This document shows positions 10,342 through 24,179 of a stretch of 64,000 nucleotides of DNA, piece after piece. Numbering within the stretch: position 1 is the stretch's first letter; the number at the start of each line of letters is the position of its first letter. Source of the DNA: Pisaster brevispinus (lineage: Eukaryota > Echinodermata > Asteroidea > Forcipulatida > Asteriidae); contig JAMKCF010000005.1 of NCBI GenBank assembly GCA_023634235.1, forward strand, positions 620,001 to 684,000, written 5' to 3'. The notes beneath the pieces are model-generated. The model ran no database searches and was not told the DNA's origin. It saw nothing but the letters and a program-made list of their open reading frames with translations. The position numbers were made by a program, and so were the translations under genes.

Positions 10342-13300
10342 GTTAGACCACTGTATTTTTCTTAAGACTCAAAGGTGATGAAAATGCATTGTCTTTGTCA
10401 GAAAGTACTGGACTTGTTTTAGGCAAAGTGAATACTGCCTAAACTTTGTTTATTTGTTTTGCTTGAAGGAGATTACTTTCTTTTATCGGGCATATTACAT
10501 TAAAACTTTTAATGTTGCCTCGTTTTATTTGCCATTCTTGATGTGAAAATTGACACGTTGAGACTACCATGAAATCGTGTACAGTCTGTTCGTTGAAGAT
10601 TCTCAGACGATTTGATTGATAAATAATCTAGGTCTGTGTTAACCTCTGATATGGCATGACCGGAGTTGATGTAAAGTATACTTACATGTAGATGTACATG
10701 TACATGTAACTAGATCTGTATAGCGTCTCCCTCATGTGCCTGGGAAGTCTGTATGGTTAAATATCATGCCCTGTTTATCGTGTACAACAAAAATATTAAC
10801 AGCTTCTTGAGAATCCCCTCTAACATTACCCACAGGACATTGTCTCCCCTATGTTTAGCTCCCACTCGTCAATATGGCTCAAAAAGCGGTAACCATATGC
10901 CAGACTGTCTTAATCAAAGGGATTTGTATGTGTGGATACCAGTTGAGGTGTAAAGCCCTCAGGGTGTATGACTTGTAATACTGTCTGGAAATGTCAAGAT
11001 GATGTCAACAAACCTGCATTTGCCACTGCCGTAATATTCCCTTGATAACCAAGCGAGGGCGCTCTTACAGATTAGAAAAGCCACAACTGATCACAACCAG
11101 AATAGTCTGGTTCCGGATAGAAGTTTGTTTTTACATGTATATCCTTTTGTTTTGAAATGAGGCACGTAATGGAGGAGAGGGGTGGGGTTCAGTCTGTGTC
11201 TTAACCACAGTATGGTGACTAAGGGTACATGTCTCAGTATGATGACTCATCAGAAGCAATGGGAGTCTAAGCTTATTGGTAGTAACTGGTATTTCTTTGA
11301 GACAGTGTGTGAAATAGTACCCTTCACATACCCATCCCACACTTCACTTTAAAATAAAAATCAGTTTGGAAAAAGAGTTGTGAGACTTGGGCCTTGATTA
11401 TAAGTGTTATAAAAAGCACTCAAGTTGTCAGTGCTGAAAGAAATAGTCTCAATAAATTAAACATTGGGAACAAAACAAACATGTTTATTTTCAGATGAGT
11501 TTTGTCATATCCAAATTTTGTTTATATTATTTTTTATTCGCAATTAATATTAAAGTCAATTATTAAAACCAAATAATATTAATCGATCAAGAACCTCTGC
11601 ATGGTTTTATTGTTTAGAATGACAAGAAAAGAGATGGTAATTAAACTCATAGGCCTGTGTACTACATGTAGTACATCTAGTTGATAATTTTAAAAGCAAA
11701 TGATTCAGATTCTGCAAGTAATAGTACTTTGGATGATACAATTTTTAAAACTATTTTATTCACTACTCGTGCATTGAATCGTTTTGCAAAGGATTAAGAA
11801 CTAATGAAATTGATAGCAAATAATTAATAGATAGCAAACAATTCACCTTCTGAAAGTACAAAGAGTCAATATGATGACAGTCTTGCCAAGTACACTGTAC
11901 AAGGAGTAGACACAGAGTGATGCCACTACACTTGACTAGTTTCATCATGCTTGCATAATTGACACACTTTCAGCTGACCGATAAAGGTTTCTGTGTGCTC
12001 AGTAAGGGAAGTCAGAGGAGCTTGGTCTTATTGAGCTAATTTTTTAGAGTGAATCTCATCATTCTTACCTTGAGATAGCATGAAACTATCTTGAGATTAA
12101 TGTGGAATGAGGAAAAATTGCAATTCTTAGACAGTAAAACAAAGAAACTAAATGACATTCAGTACAAATTCAAAAAAAGGTAATGGCTTTATGGAATTAA
12201 ATTAGTGATGTAAATAACTAATATATAAATCTGTCATAAAAACCTTCTGAATTTATTCACAATAAAATATAATGATCAAGTTTATTATTTTCCAGCCATC
12301 ACATGTAAGACAGACATGACAGTGGAACACAAATCTGATAACAATGATGTCAAATGGCTATTACAAGAGCTTAGTTGCAATAACCAGAATAGAATTGAAG
12401 CATGCATGTAAAGTGGATTTCAAACTATTGAGATTTACTGGTAGCATCCGTTTGAAGATTTATCAAATTTAGAACTAGTGTTTGTGACTGAACAGTGTCC
12501 TGCCGACATTTCTAATATGAATCAATCTGATCATTCTTTTTAGTACAGATCCTTTACACATGATCCATGGTTTTAAGTGACTTTTACATGTATTTAGAAC
12601 ATAAGACTACTGAACATGGTAATTCAAGAATTGTAAGTTCTAAAAATAGTTAGTTTTCTGGAGTAAATGTCCAGAAGGGCAGCTGTGTACATATCATACT
12701 CTACAGTGTAGCAATACAAATAAGAACATTCATGTCGTCTACATAGCCTAACCCTCAACCAGATATGGTATCGCGGAGATTCAGTGGAAAACAGCTATCC
12801 TTACTGTATTACCATCAAGTAATTTAGATAAGAGCAATCCAAGTAACTGGAGAATGCATGGAGATGTATGTAATCATGGTCCTTTTACTTAGACTTGATT
12901 TACCAAAAAACCTTCATCATAAAATGATTACAACCTTAATTACAACTAAAAAAGAAGAAATTATATATCATTGACTTCCTATTGATGTAAAGTATTCGCT
13001 GCTAAATTAACTAGAATAAATTCTAGGATTTTGTATTTTTTCTTGAAACACCCACACATGTACAATAATGTTGACCCATTAAATCAAGGACTTTTCTCTG
13101 TTTTCTCAGTAGTTGGACTTTAAGTGACATATTTTTTTGTGACGTCCTCATTTGTTTTGTACACAACATCAAACCAAAGAGTTTCTCGGTCTGTCAAACC
13201 ACCCGGATTCCTTTTTGTTAAAGTACTCTGTGTCAACGGGTAGACACACACTCACTCTAACACAAACACAAACACTAATTACATAATGATAACAATAGAA

Positions 13301-15272
13301 AATGAAACTTGACCAAATAATAGTTTAATAGGAAATAACTAACAAATATCTTTTGTTATGATTTATAAGTAAAATGGTTTCCCTTTTTCTTTGAATGGTA
13401 TGAATAATTAATCAATTTTCTTAATGGTTTTCTTTGAGTCTGCACCTAAAAAATAAACAAGTAAATTGTTCCTCCTTCATTAGTAAGCTGAAACAACCCA
13501 GTAATTGCTGATAAATAGTTAACGTCCTTGAACAATAAGCTGATTATACCTCATTACATCAAAGCTTTCATTCATTATGGATATGAGACAGTGATCTGTG
13601 ACAAAATATGCTTGATACTCACATGTTAAATCAGCTTCACCCCATCCTCCATATGAGTCCAACTCTTGTATTTAAGAAGCGAATGTAACATGGTACTGAA
13701 GTTTACTGAAGCATACTTGCTGATCTATCAACAACTAAGGCTGATAAATCATCAACCCACCACTTCACCCCAAACAATGAATTAAGAAAAGTGACAACAT
13801 ATAGAAAAAAGCTCAGTATACAAAATGAACATTTCCTGTAGAGAGGCACCCAGAAAAAGAAAATAATCTCCATTATGTGAAAAGCGCTATGTAGTAGAAG
13901 TAAATTGTGTATCGTAAGATGTGTCATCAATTAAAGTTTTTCTAGTTTGAACCTTTCATTATCTCCCCAAGGTCTTAAGATCTACCATAAATTTAATGGT
14001 TTTGTCAGACAACATTGCTTGCAGGACTTGATTGAAGTGGCATTATGTTGCCATTGTTACGCGCTCTGTCATACAAATTAGCTGATTTTCATACGGTTAT
14101 CAAACAATGTGTATTTTCTTCATTTCTACAGCCTTGGTGCTGAGTTTCTAAATTAGCAATCACTCACACTCTCCTGGTAGGAAATATTGGGTGTGTTTCA
14201 TTTATTATTTTTTATTCAGAATTGCAACAGATAAAATGTTTAACAAACTCATAAATTGAACAGGAAATTTAAACAATAAATTATCTGGAGTTAATTGATA
14301 TTCAGGTTTCATAACTGCACACTCCTTTTTGTGCATTTTTGTTGAACTGTTGAATAGATCCTTATAAGAAAAATACTACTTTTTTTTAGCCAAATGAAGG
14401 ATACTACAGTTGATGGCATTTGTATGGGGGCAACATGAGTGGATCTTCCTATCATTCTCTTTTTTTTTTAAATAGAAGTAATAACTTTTTAATATGGCTA
14501 ATCTTGATAATTGTGTTCACCAAATTAATATAAACTAGTGAAATAGTTAGTGCTGATATTTTGAATGCAATGCTTGCACATCGACACATATAAAGTCAGT
14601 AGTGACATGGGATCATGTTATCATTCAGTTGTTAATTTTTCACTACTTGGAATTGATTTAGCTTGAAACCCTTACCCTGGTTACGTTGTTACTGCCTCCA
14701 GGTCCATGGTCGCACTAACTGCCCCTCAGCTGCTACTACCACTGACCTTTCCATCATAGTCTACAGACAGGATATATTACATGAGTCTAAATCGACCCCT
14801 ATTGAATTAATGCTCTAGCTTGTCTTTACAGCCTCTGTAGGATGTATGAAATTAGATTTCTGATTATTTTCTTGGTGATTGATAATGATAATTGGCATAG
14901 AAGGATGATGGGTGTTTGAAAGTAAGGTGTGATCCAACTTGACTGGGTGGAGATACTGTATGGGGTTATTCAGGTGACCTGTATCTAAGTGTGTTTGGTG
15001 AGCAGTAAGAACTGTACAAGCCTTATAATGATCATCCTAATCACATGCACTTTATAATCATAAATATCTATATTCATATGACACATTGCTTCTAAGGCAT
15101 TTTGGGTATGGTTGTCTGCAGATTTCAGATAAAATTACAAAATGTTCTTTATTAAGTAGGATTTGAGATGGAGGAAGGGTCAAGTGAAATTATAGACAAG
15201 TACTGTAAGTTAAAGGAAATGACTTATCTTCCTTGTTAAATGTTTTTGGTTTGTATCTTTTTTTGTATATAG
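10342..15272 (+). other. AFF intron (4.9 kb), no gene seen
   Basis: AT-rich intron. It holds a TACATGTA run at 10683-10709 and a perfect 16-bp palindrome, GTACTACATGTAGTAC (11659-11674). ORFs of 60-75 codons at 10753, 11131, 11763 and 13703 have no domains. Nothing else recognisable. Confidence 0.75.
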
Positions 15273-15342
15273 AGTACAGAGAGTAAGAATTCACTTCTTG
15301 TACCTGGGATAGTATCTCCTTGTCTGGACAGACCAAAGCATG
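15273..15342 (+). CDS. AFF: AFF exon, Ser/Pro linker
   Basis: A 70-bp exon after GTATATAG, starting in phase 0 and ending in phase 1 before GTAAGT. It encodes STESKNSLLVPGIVSP, then CLDRPKH, plus one base. An alternative AG two bases downstream would place TAA in frame, so this acceptor is preferred. There is little primary-sequence conservation in this part of the family; support comes from splice sites and phase continuity with both neighbours. Confidence 0.75.
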
Positions 15343-15595
15343 GTAAGTCTACTGGGTTCTGAAATACTTGTGTCCTATCACATGAACAACCAAACTACAG
15401 TCCATTAGCTGAAGTGGATAAACCATAAAAAGAAAGGACACTGTTGTTGACTGTATCAAAAGCTTTTTTGAATCAATAACTAAGGATACAATCGAAATTG
15501 CCATCTTTAATGTCTATGATTTCCCCTTGCAATAAATTATATAGTCCTCACATCAATGTGTTCCTTGTTAGCCCAGGCATACATGTACCCTGTCC

Positions 15596-15645
15596 GCCAT
15601 TGTTGGAGTCAAAATATATGCAAAGGAGCTGACTCCCAAAATGGC
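15596..15645. repeat. Inverted repeat, GCCATTTTGGGAGTC family
   Basis: GCCATTGTTGGAGTC (15596-15610) pairs at 13 of 15 positions with GACTCCCAAAATGGC (15631-15645). The same 15-mer arm occurs as a longer-spaced inverted pair at 43927-44070, and a degraded version is near 40010 (ATTTTGGGGAGTC), so this is a dispersed element. Confidence 0.6.
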
Positions 15646-16105
15646 TGAAATGGTTAAAGTACATTGTGTGGAGATGCATTCTGTGTCATGCAAGGGGTCA
15701 GTAAGGCTAAAGCAAACGGGTTAGGAGCGAAACCCGGTATTAATGATTGCTCTAACTGCAGCAAAGCACCCTTGAGGCTTCATGCCAACAAAATAGAGCC
15801 CAGCTTTAGTCTGTGTTGCCCAATTACAGTTGTCTGTCTGACTGCAGTGCTCTCTAAACCTTGACCTATTATACAATGTAATAACTAGAACCACTGACAC
15901 TTTTTTGTGTGGACCAAATAGTATGTCAAGGTCAAGTTGAGCCAGCATTTTGTTTCTTTGACACAACACATATTTCTTATTTCTTCCATTCTATAATTTT
16001 TGGTACAATTTTTATGGTTATTTTTTTGCTTTTGATTGGTTGGCCTTTTAAATTTGTGTACTTGTTATGTTTTAATTTTGGTTGTTTAGATACTTTTAAT
16101 TAGTT

Positions 16106-16225
16106 TGTTTTGTTTTGTTTTGTTTTGTTTTGTTTTGTTTTGTTTTGTTTTGTTTTGTTTAATTGTTTGTTTGTTGTTTTTTTGTTGGGGTGTTTGTTGG
16201 GGTGTTGGGGTGTTTGTTTGTTTGT

Positions 16226-16257
<32 letters not shown>

Positions 16258-16262
16258 TTGTT
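16106..16262. repeat. Compound microsatellite (TTTTG)n / (TTTG)n / (CTTG)n
   Basis: About 11 TTTTG pentamers, then irregular TTTG/TTGGGG units, then three TTTG and about eight CTTG tetramers. One strand is purely T/G plus C, so it is strongly asymmetric. The ORFs called on both strands here (16100-16309, 16110-16355) are translations of the repeat. Confidence 0.95.
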
Positions 16263-19200
16263 ATTTTTTGGGGGAGGATGTTGATTTTAATGCTGAGCAA
16301 GATCCCCACCTATAATAAATCTAATTGGAGACAATGTGCCAAAAAACATTTATAGACTTAAATGCATTGATAATTGTAGTAAGTAAATTCACCATTGTTT
16401 ATACAGTTACATATCCCCTGGCACATCTCACAGCATGAATACAAACGTGACTTATTTGTAAAAATATCAGTTCTTCGTTTTGGGCAAGTATTCTTCATAC
16501 AAGAGAGAGAAAAAAATCTTATTGCAGCTCTTTTCCTGAGGCTCACTGTCAATTCTGTGGACTAGAAAAGCCTGCAGGTTTGCTAATGGATGCATGAATC
16601 TGTCTGTAAATATCAGCTAGTTCATCTCTTGAATATCTCTACATCCCTGGAAAGTATTACCAAGTGACTGTAATACACTGCGTGCTTGCATTGGCGCGGC
16701 TCAGTGTTTTATATTTAGTAAGACTGACCTCTCAAGAGACTGTGTGTGAGGTCAATCAACTTACCTAGCATCTTTGAACGCTGTTTATATTTTGTGAGCT
16801 GTGTGCTCTTGTGTACAATATTAACAGATCAAGATGTGAGAGGTATCTGTGCCATACAGGTATACATACTTATCTTTTCAAATCTAATAGCAGGTTTAGA
16901 TTCTGTTGGTTTGTGTAATGATTTGTACGGTTAAGTACAGGGGGTGAGATCAGTTGAAGTTACACAAGCTTCAAGATTTAACTGATCTCGTTGATAAGTG
17001 AACATTACAATGTTAGACTTTATTAGACACCCACCTCTTTCCTAATAACAAGACTACCAGAGTTCGGACAAAATGCCCCCTTTCCTTCCTTTTTTGTATT
17101 ATTTTTGTTGTTGTTGAGTTGTTTTCTTTTCTTTTTGTTGTTGCTGTGGATGTGATATTTAACCATGAAGCCTTGTGTTCAATCTGTCATCATTGTAACC
17201 CCATTATCACTCAAAGTCTGTCACCCACCTCACCTCTTTATTATCAGTAGTTGAATCACAAGAATTACCCTCAGCCCCTTTTATCACCTCAACCCCTTTT
17301 ATCACCTCAACATCATATTTTTGTTAGGTTGTTATACATTATATATTAAAACAGCATTAGATTACCAATGCTGGTTGTATACTATTTATGTGGTGTCTTC
17401 CAAATGATAAGTGTGAGAAGCAGAAAAACCTGATGAAGATTAACCATTAACATGGTACACTCGTAGGAAACCATACCTAGATGTACTATGAAGCTTTCTT
17501 GTATAACCACAGTAAGCTTTTAGGTAATCATTCTCAGATAGTCCAGAAGTTTACTTATTATGTGTCAGTAAAGGACCTCCTTTAAGAGTGTTATAATTGA
17601 TTGTAGATAAAACCTGAATATTGGTCATCAATCACTACAAGTATCCTTGTGTGATATACACATACAGGATTGCCTCCAGCGTACCCTTACTAGGTCTGTC
17701 ATGATTGAATCCCATAGTACCTTCTCATCCTTGTTCTTTCTCTACTTTCTTTCTCTCATCTTGTCTCTCAACTACAATCTTGATGTATCTAACCTGAAGC
17801 CCTCTCAGTGGTACACCCATCTGCATATTGATATCCGAGTAGGGGAGGGTAGGACAACCCCTCTTGCCTTGAGTCAATGTTAGATATTATACCATACCAC
17901 CTGCCCAAACCTGACACATATGTCAGTGCGTGCTATAGTAAAGGCAAAGCACATCATTGTTTTGGGAAGTATACACTAATTTTCATCCTCTTGATTAAAA
18001 GGAAAAGCACAAACAACATACAACCAACGTGTGAAAAGTAGATTAAATTCAGTGGTCACATTTCAGTGAAAACAATGAACAACTGTCTGTATTGCACATT
18101 TGTACATCTGATTTATTGTGAAGCAGCAACTAAAACAACTAACGGTGTATTATTCGGAGTCTTCAAAATGTTGTTTTGATGACTTGCATAGTACTTCAGG
18201 TGGAAGTATTTCTCTGGAAGATTGGTACTTGCTTGTATGAGCAGTGAGCTTTCAGATTGATAATCAAGGAGCTTTGAGGTAGAAACTAATTGTTATGATT
18301 AAACAAAAAAATGATTACAAATCCTGTACTTTGGCCCCAAGGTACACAATGTCTCAGTCTTGCTTGTTGGATGGAGCAAGACATGGAATGCAAAGGTTAA
18401 AATAGCACTGCATTCAAAGTAGGATTGAGTTTAAATATTTTGGCAATGAACTTTTCCCTTCATTTTTATCAACAATTTATTTCCATGAAAGTAGCTCTAT
18501 GTAATTTCCAAAAACTCTTGTTTGTTTTTTATAGCAAGAATGTGCACTTCAAGTTCATAAACTGTTATAGAATTGAAGATGATGCTAATTGTGATAATTT
18601 GAGTCGTCCTGTACCATTTGAGTGATTTGCATGTGATTGGGTGCACAGCATAACCGAGTCTACTTCTGTCTGTTTCTCACCCCGGCCTCTAGGAGAGAGT
18701 AGATGGAGACTAACTGGTATTGTTTGCCCCTGATTTAACACGCCCCTTGGCTCAAACTGCTTTTATCACCTTGATAGAGTAAAGCCTTTAGAAGCAGTGG
18801 CCCCTGATCTTGCGTCACAGGCAGATATGACCATGCTTCATTAAACGTTGGTTGCTTGGCACAGACCAAGCGTACATGATGTATTCCCCCCTTCTTACCT
18901 CATTCTCTCTCTTTCTCCTCTCCTACTATTTTCTCTTTATTCCATCTGTATGCATTAACTCCTACACATACAATGATCTAAATATATAACACTGATCATA
19001 TCAAGCTAAAGCTTTTGCATTGCTTGGGGGAAAGGGTGGTCTGTGCTGCAGCTCTTTATTGCCAATACATTCTTTAGAATCAGATTTTTTATAATGACGC
19101 ACATGGTATAGGTTGACCATCTTGTTGATCTATTTAAACATTATGGGAAATCAATGGAAGTCATTTCAACACAATATTGGAGAAGTAAAAATACATTGGA

Positions 19201-20901
19201 AATACAGAACATGTGCATTGTATGTGTAGATGAGCTGTATTTGAATGTAACCATAATCAGTTGTCAGAGCTTGATGTTATCAGACTGATTTCTATGAGAT
19301 CTCTTAAGATTAATTGATGTGTGTCTTCATCAAAAACAAGTCAGTTGTAATTTACTTGCATGAACATCTCCTTCTACTCACAGGAACAGTGAAAGGCAGC
19401 AAGTTAGCCAATGTACGTGTATGTCTTCCTACTTCACCTATAATAAATTGTTATCATGTTGGATAATGATTTGGCTTGCTTACCACAGTGTATATGTAGT
19501 TAAGCAAAAACTCCTCTTCTGTTTGTGATCTGAAAATGATGAAACAACAGGATTGTGATAACAAAATGGTGTCATATTATACTTACAGAACAGTATGAAT
19601 TCAGACTTAGAAATATAAAAAGCTTAAAACAAACTTTTATCTTGAGAATAAGGTTATTTCATGAAGTTGCATGTAAGGATCTGATCATACAGACGTTGGG
19701 ATGACAAGGCACTAGAGTGTTAGTACCCATATGCCAAGATTGACTACTTAACCCATTGTCTTATGATACTGAGATTTGTAAGCCTCTAGTGCCCTAGAGG
19801 AGAAAGATACACACTCCTAACAACCTGTTTTCCTGCAGTTTGGGGTTCATTTTAATCAAGTTTTCATCTCTCATCAGGCCGTATACACATTTCCCCGTCT
19901 GCGTTAATGTTTTGTCAGCGCTGATGTTTTCTTAGCGCTTGGGTATGTTTGATTAAGATGAGCACAAGTGTGGATGGCAAGCAATCTGAGTAAAGTGATA
20001 GTGTGTATGGGTTAGTTTCTGCATAAAGAGATTGTCCCATATATGTGAGCATCCCTCACTATGCATGTTATGCCCCACAGTCTATATGTGTACATCATAT
20101 GATGTCAACCAGAGGTCCAATAGGTAGGTGATGGTGCTGCTCACTGTAAGCAAGAAACCAGGTGCTAATGGTAGCAGAAAATTGCAAACTCACTTTAATA
20201 AGGGTATTATTTTCACAGAAATTAAAGGAATTGTTGTTTTGAGTGGAGGTACTTGTTATCAGGCATGATATTCTTCCTACTTTAGTCTGATTTCTGATTA
20301 TTTGCCCTTGGCAAAATCAGCAAAACTGTGATTAAATAGCCTGAAAAAGTCTATCAAACCCTACACCATATGAACAAGTGGCCATTGTAGTCAATAAAAT
20401 GTTCCTACTTTTTTCCCAAGGACCAAATATCATGCTTGTGTTATGCTTATGTATATGTAGCTACCACAGAAATGTAGTGCTTTTCTCAAAAGTTGGAGGG
20501 TATGTTGATCAAAATGCTGTGGGGTAAGAAGCAGTCAGTAAGTACTGTAGGCCTACCCTCATAATATTTAGCTCTGATGGTTTTAATGCATCTCATTGCA
20601 TTGCAATTTGTGGAGTTTTTTTAAAAAGACAAATGTATTCTTAAAACAACTATGAAAAGAACATATGGCTACACATGCTACAGTATGAATACACATGTGA
20701 GAATTGTGTCAAATTGAGTGTTTTTATGTAAGTAGATAATCACAAGTTTCTTGTATTTTTTACCGTTCTATTTTAAACGTAAAGCTGCAGTCTAAAGTTT
20801 ACTCTATGTGTGGGTTTCTCCTGCAGAATTGTGTTGAAAGATCTGTAAATCCAAATAGTAGTTTGTAACTAGTTGGTTGTTATGTTTTCCTTCCTGTCCA
20901 G

Positions 20902-20962
20902 AACCAGGCTCTTCGCCTCCAGGGAGTCCAACCAAGGAGAAGAAACCCACTGTCAAATCAGA
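20902..20962 (+). CDS. AFF: AFF exon, Pro/Ser/Lys linker
   Basis: A 61-bp exon after CTGTCCAG, phase 1 in and phase 2 out, before GTAAGT. With the base carried over it reads EPGSSPPGSPTKEKK, then PTVKS and the first two bases of a Glu codon. SPPGSPTK is a typical proline-directed phosphorylation-type sequence of disordered linkers. Its GA end joins the G of the exon at 55211 to give ELANDLL. Confidence 0.8.
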
Positions 20963-23695
20963 GTAAGTATGCAATTTCTGCTTTCAATTATTCATTTATT
21001 TGGGTTTTGTTATCTCCCATTGCCGGTTGATGTAACGATGTTGTAGTTTTGTATTTGTTGTAAGCGTGATGCCTGACTTAAGTTACAGTGATATCTGTGC
21101 AAATTTGTTTGAGTTATTGAAACAAACCTCCTTATTTTCAGTTTTTGTGAAAAAATAACAAATAGTCAATACTGCAGTATGCATGTGTCTCTAAAAACCT
21201 TTCGTCTTACAAGAGAGAATGCCCATTGGAGCATCATGCTGCAAAGATTCAAAGTCCATGACTGAAGGCTCTACATGCCCCATAAGTGAATTATCAGACA
21301 TCTTGAAATGGCTCTTTAAGAGACAGTGGGGGCTTATGTTTTCACGCTCATCCATTAGAACCACTTGTCCACCTGACCTAACTGTGGACCAACAACGGGG
21401 GCGACATTGCTGTGGGGCTGAAGGTAGGAGCTACATGATGCACACTGTGCTGTCAGGGGCAAGTGAGGGGATTATGGCTAGCTTGATACCTGATCCACTG
21501 ATATTTGATCAGTCTGATAAAGGAAGACAGGGTAGGCAAGAATACCCAGGGGAAAGCATCTCATCTAGCTAGGTTTCTCTGCTTCTTTTTTTGTTTTGCC
21601 TTTCAGTCGCCTTGTCTCGCGCATTTTTGTGATGGAATTGGTATTCATTATAATGTTGAATTAAGCGCTGTTAAGGGGATATTAGAATAGTCAGCTATAG
21701 CAGCAGATACATGTAAATGTTGATAGAAATTACGCCTGTGTGTGTGATAATGATGGCATAACATGTATATTGGAATCCATTAGGGTATCATGGATATAAG
21801 TAGTTATCCTTGAAGAAAGAATAATTTAACATGTAAAAAACAACTCCACTCTTTTGTCTGTCGAAAAATTTATTTCAATAAATAGTAATCATTAACAAAA
21901 AGTATAAGAAAAAGGGTTAAACATTACCTGAACATATCTTGAAATGTATTCAAGATCTGATTTTCCCCTCAAATTCTCCAATCTCAATTTTGTGAAAAGA
22001 ATCATTACAAATCAAAATTAGATTAATGGAGAAATAATACAAAATATATTATGATTTATCTACATAAATGCTGCTACAGTGATAGCACTACTTTATTGCT
22101 ATTGTTAGTTGGTGTTTTATACTCCAAAGTGGACAATTGAATTCTTGTGAAGTATATCCAACTCAACTGTCCTTTTATATCAATCCTATTAAGTGTATTG
22201 AGCCATAGTAGAAATGATAAGGTAATGACAGATACACAATAAAACCTCCCAAGTGTTGACAGTGCCCTGTGACAAAAAATCTGTAAGACTAGGCAACATA
22301 CACACGTACTGCATGTCCATGGCCCAATAGGCCACAGTAGACCTGGTAATACAAGTATCAATAAGTGTATATATCACTAACGTGCACTGACTAAAGAGCT
22401 CTCATCCGTCTTAGTGATTGACCCCGGCTGACATTTTACAGCAAGCCAGCAGCCCTTAATGAGAAGCGAACAAGCACAGACTCTCTCTCCCTCCCTCTCT
22501 CTTTCTCCATCTATGACTATTTTCACCCTTCATCTCAGGGGTGTTTCATCACCTTGTTAAATGCGCTGCACCAAGAGCTGCTATAACAGGTCTCAAGTTT
22601 GTAGAGTGTGACCCATCCGTAGCAAGCTCACCATCAAGGGAATGTTCTCCTAACATGCTAAGTGTGCTCCCTTACCCCCCTATGTTGTTGTTATTATTTC
22701 CCCCTGTATGCCCCTCCGGGGCTGCGCTGTTCCCACCTGCCGAGGAAGTGGAAAAGGCCCAGAAATTGGAGTCCTTCCAGCGTAGCGCTAGGTGACTGCT
22801 ATTAAATTACAAGCCCGGTACAGGCATCAAAGCTAGAAGGAATGAAAGCATTGCGGCTCATCAGGCAAGTAATATTACAATCTCATCCCTAGACTGTGAG
22901 TTCCTTCATTCCCACACCACTCATGGCCTTATCAACACTACCCTCCTCCACTCTGACTGTGTGTTAGTGTGTTTAATGTACCTACTTAGTCTGCCTGTGT
23001 GTTTTATAAATAAATCAGCTTGCTGTAGAACAACCTAGATTTAATAAGCTGTATTTTGTTTTGACAACACCTACTTATTGTTGACATGCACCCTAGGTAT
23101 CATTAGATGAGCCACTGACAGGGATCTCATCCTAATCTGCATGCTGTCCATTAATTGATGGTTCAAATGTTCATGAATTATTTCAACAATCTTATGGTTG
23201 GTCTGTTCTTAAAGGGTTTCAAGTCTGGTTGTCTTGTCTACTCAGACTCAAGTTAGTTGAGTTGTAACATCCACAATTTTCTTTCTGTAATATCACTGTA
23301 TATCAGTCACGTTATGAGTCTCTTAGTTATGAGTCTCTTAATAGGTGAAGCGTTCCTACGTAGTTTTTCCCCCATGTAGCTATAGTCTAGAGGGACAACT
23401 ACCCAACTATTAGAAGGATGCTGTTAATAGGGGTCAAGGGTCAAACCTGTCATTCATTATGATTGTCAATTTAATGTAGGTCTGATCTCCAATGCACAAC
23501 TAGCTTATTCATTTGATGGAATTTGAAACTGGTGCTTTGGTTTTCATTGCAAGATGTACAGACAATTAAAAGCAGCAGTTAGTGGGAGTTGTTGACATTT
23601 TGAATGCTGTTGTATCACTGGTATAAAGGGATGGAATTTGTTACTGACATTTAACAATTGGATCCTGAACAATTTGGAACAGAAATTACCTTGAA

Positions 23696-23770
23696 CCCCC
23701 CCCCCAAAAAAAAATAAAAACACCCCCAAACAAACAAACAAACAAGCAAGCAAACAAACAAAAACAAACC
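23696..23770. repeat. C10-A9 homopolymers and (AAAC)n microsatellite
   Basis: A run of ten C and nine A is followed by AAAAACACCCCC and repeated AAAC/AAGC tetramers. It is similar in composition, on the opposite strand, to the 16106-16262 microsatellite. Confidence 0.9.
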
Positions 23771-24179
23771 CAACTTCATTCATCTTGTTTCATGATGTCA
23801 ATTGAGAGTTGTTTAATTCATAGGCAATCTATCTCAGTTTTATTGTTTTTGATAAAGGAATTAATACATTACCTTTTTGTATGAAAAATTGTTTTGTACA
23901 GCCGTGTATTGCGTGATATGACCCATGTTCCAATGATGTTAAATTTCTTCCATAGCAGACCATATGAAGTTCATATCAGAATTTGCATTCAGAAGTAGAA
24001 CTTTATATTTTTTTCTTTTGTTGTCCCAGTCCTCCTTTTCATCAATAATTTACACCGGGCCAACTAAGCTACTGACCTTTCCTCAATAGAATGTAATCTA
24101 TCCGTCAACACTGTAACTTCAATATGTGCTAATGAATGCATCTGGTTCCCGTAAACAAAAAATACCAATAACAGGCATA

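Larger units (their letters stand above)
15343..20901 (+). other. AFF intron (5.6 kb) with simple repeats
   Basis: Contains an imperfect inverted repeat at 15596-15645, the T/G-rich compound microsatellite at 16106-16262, and a duplicated CCCCTTTTATCACCTCAA unit at about 17275-17310. A possible microexon at 19384-19416 is discussed as a finding. No independent gene seen; the ORFs here are short and domainless. Confidence 0.75.

Noticed and set aside
16100..16355. Cys/Leu/Phe- and Lys/Gln/Thr-rich ORFs on both strands
   Set aside because: Both are translations of the T/G/C microsatellite at 16106-16262.
21219..21572. 117-codon ORF downstream of the 20902 exon
   Set aside because: No domain, composition unlike the AFF linker, and no acceptor/donor pair gives phase 2 in and phase 2 out with the neighbouring exons.
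22541..22795. 84-codon ORF ending EEVEKAQKLESFQRSAR in a GC-richer block
   Set aside because: Tested as an AFF exon using the CCGAG acceptor and the GTGACT donor; it leaves phase 1 where phase 2 is needed, and the open frame has no family similarity.
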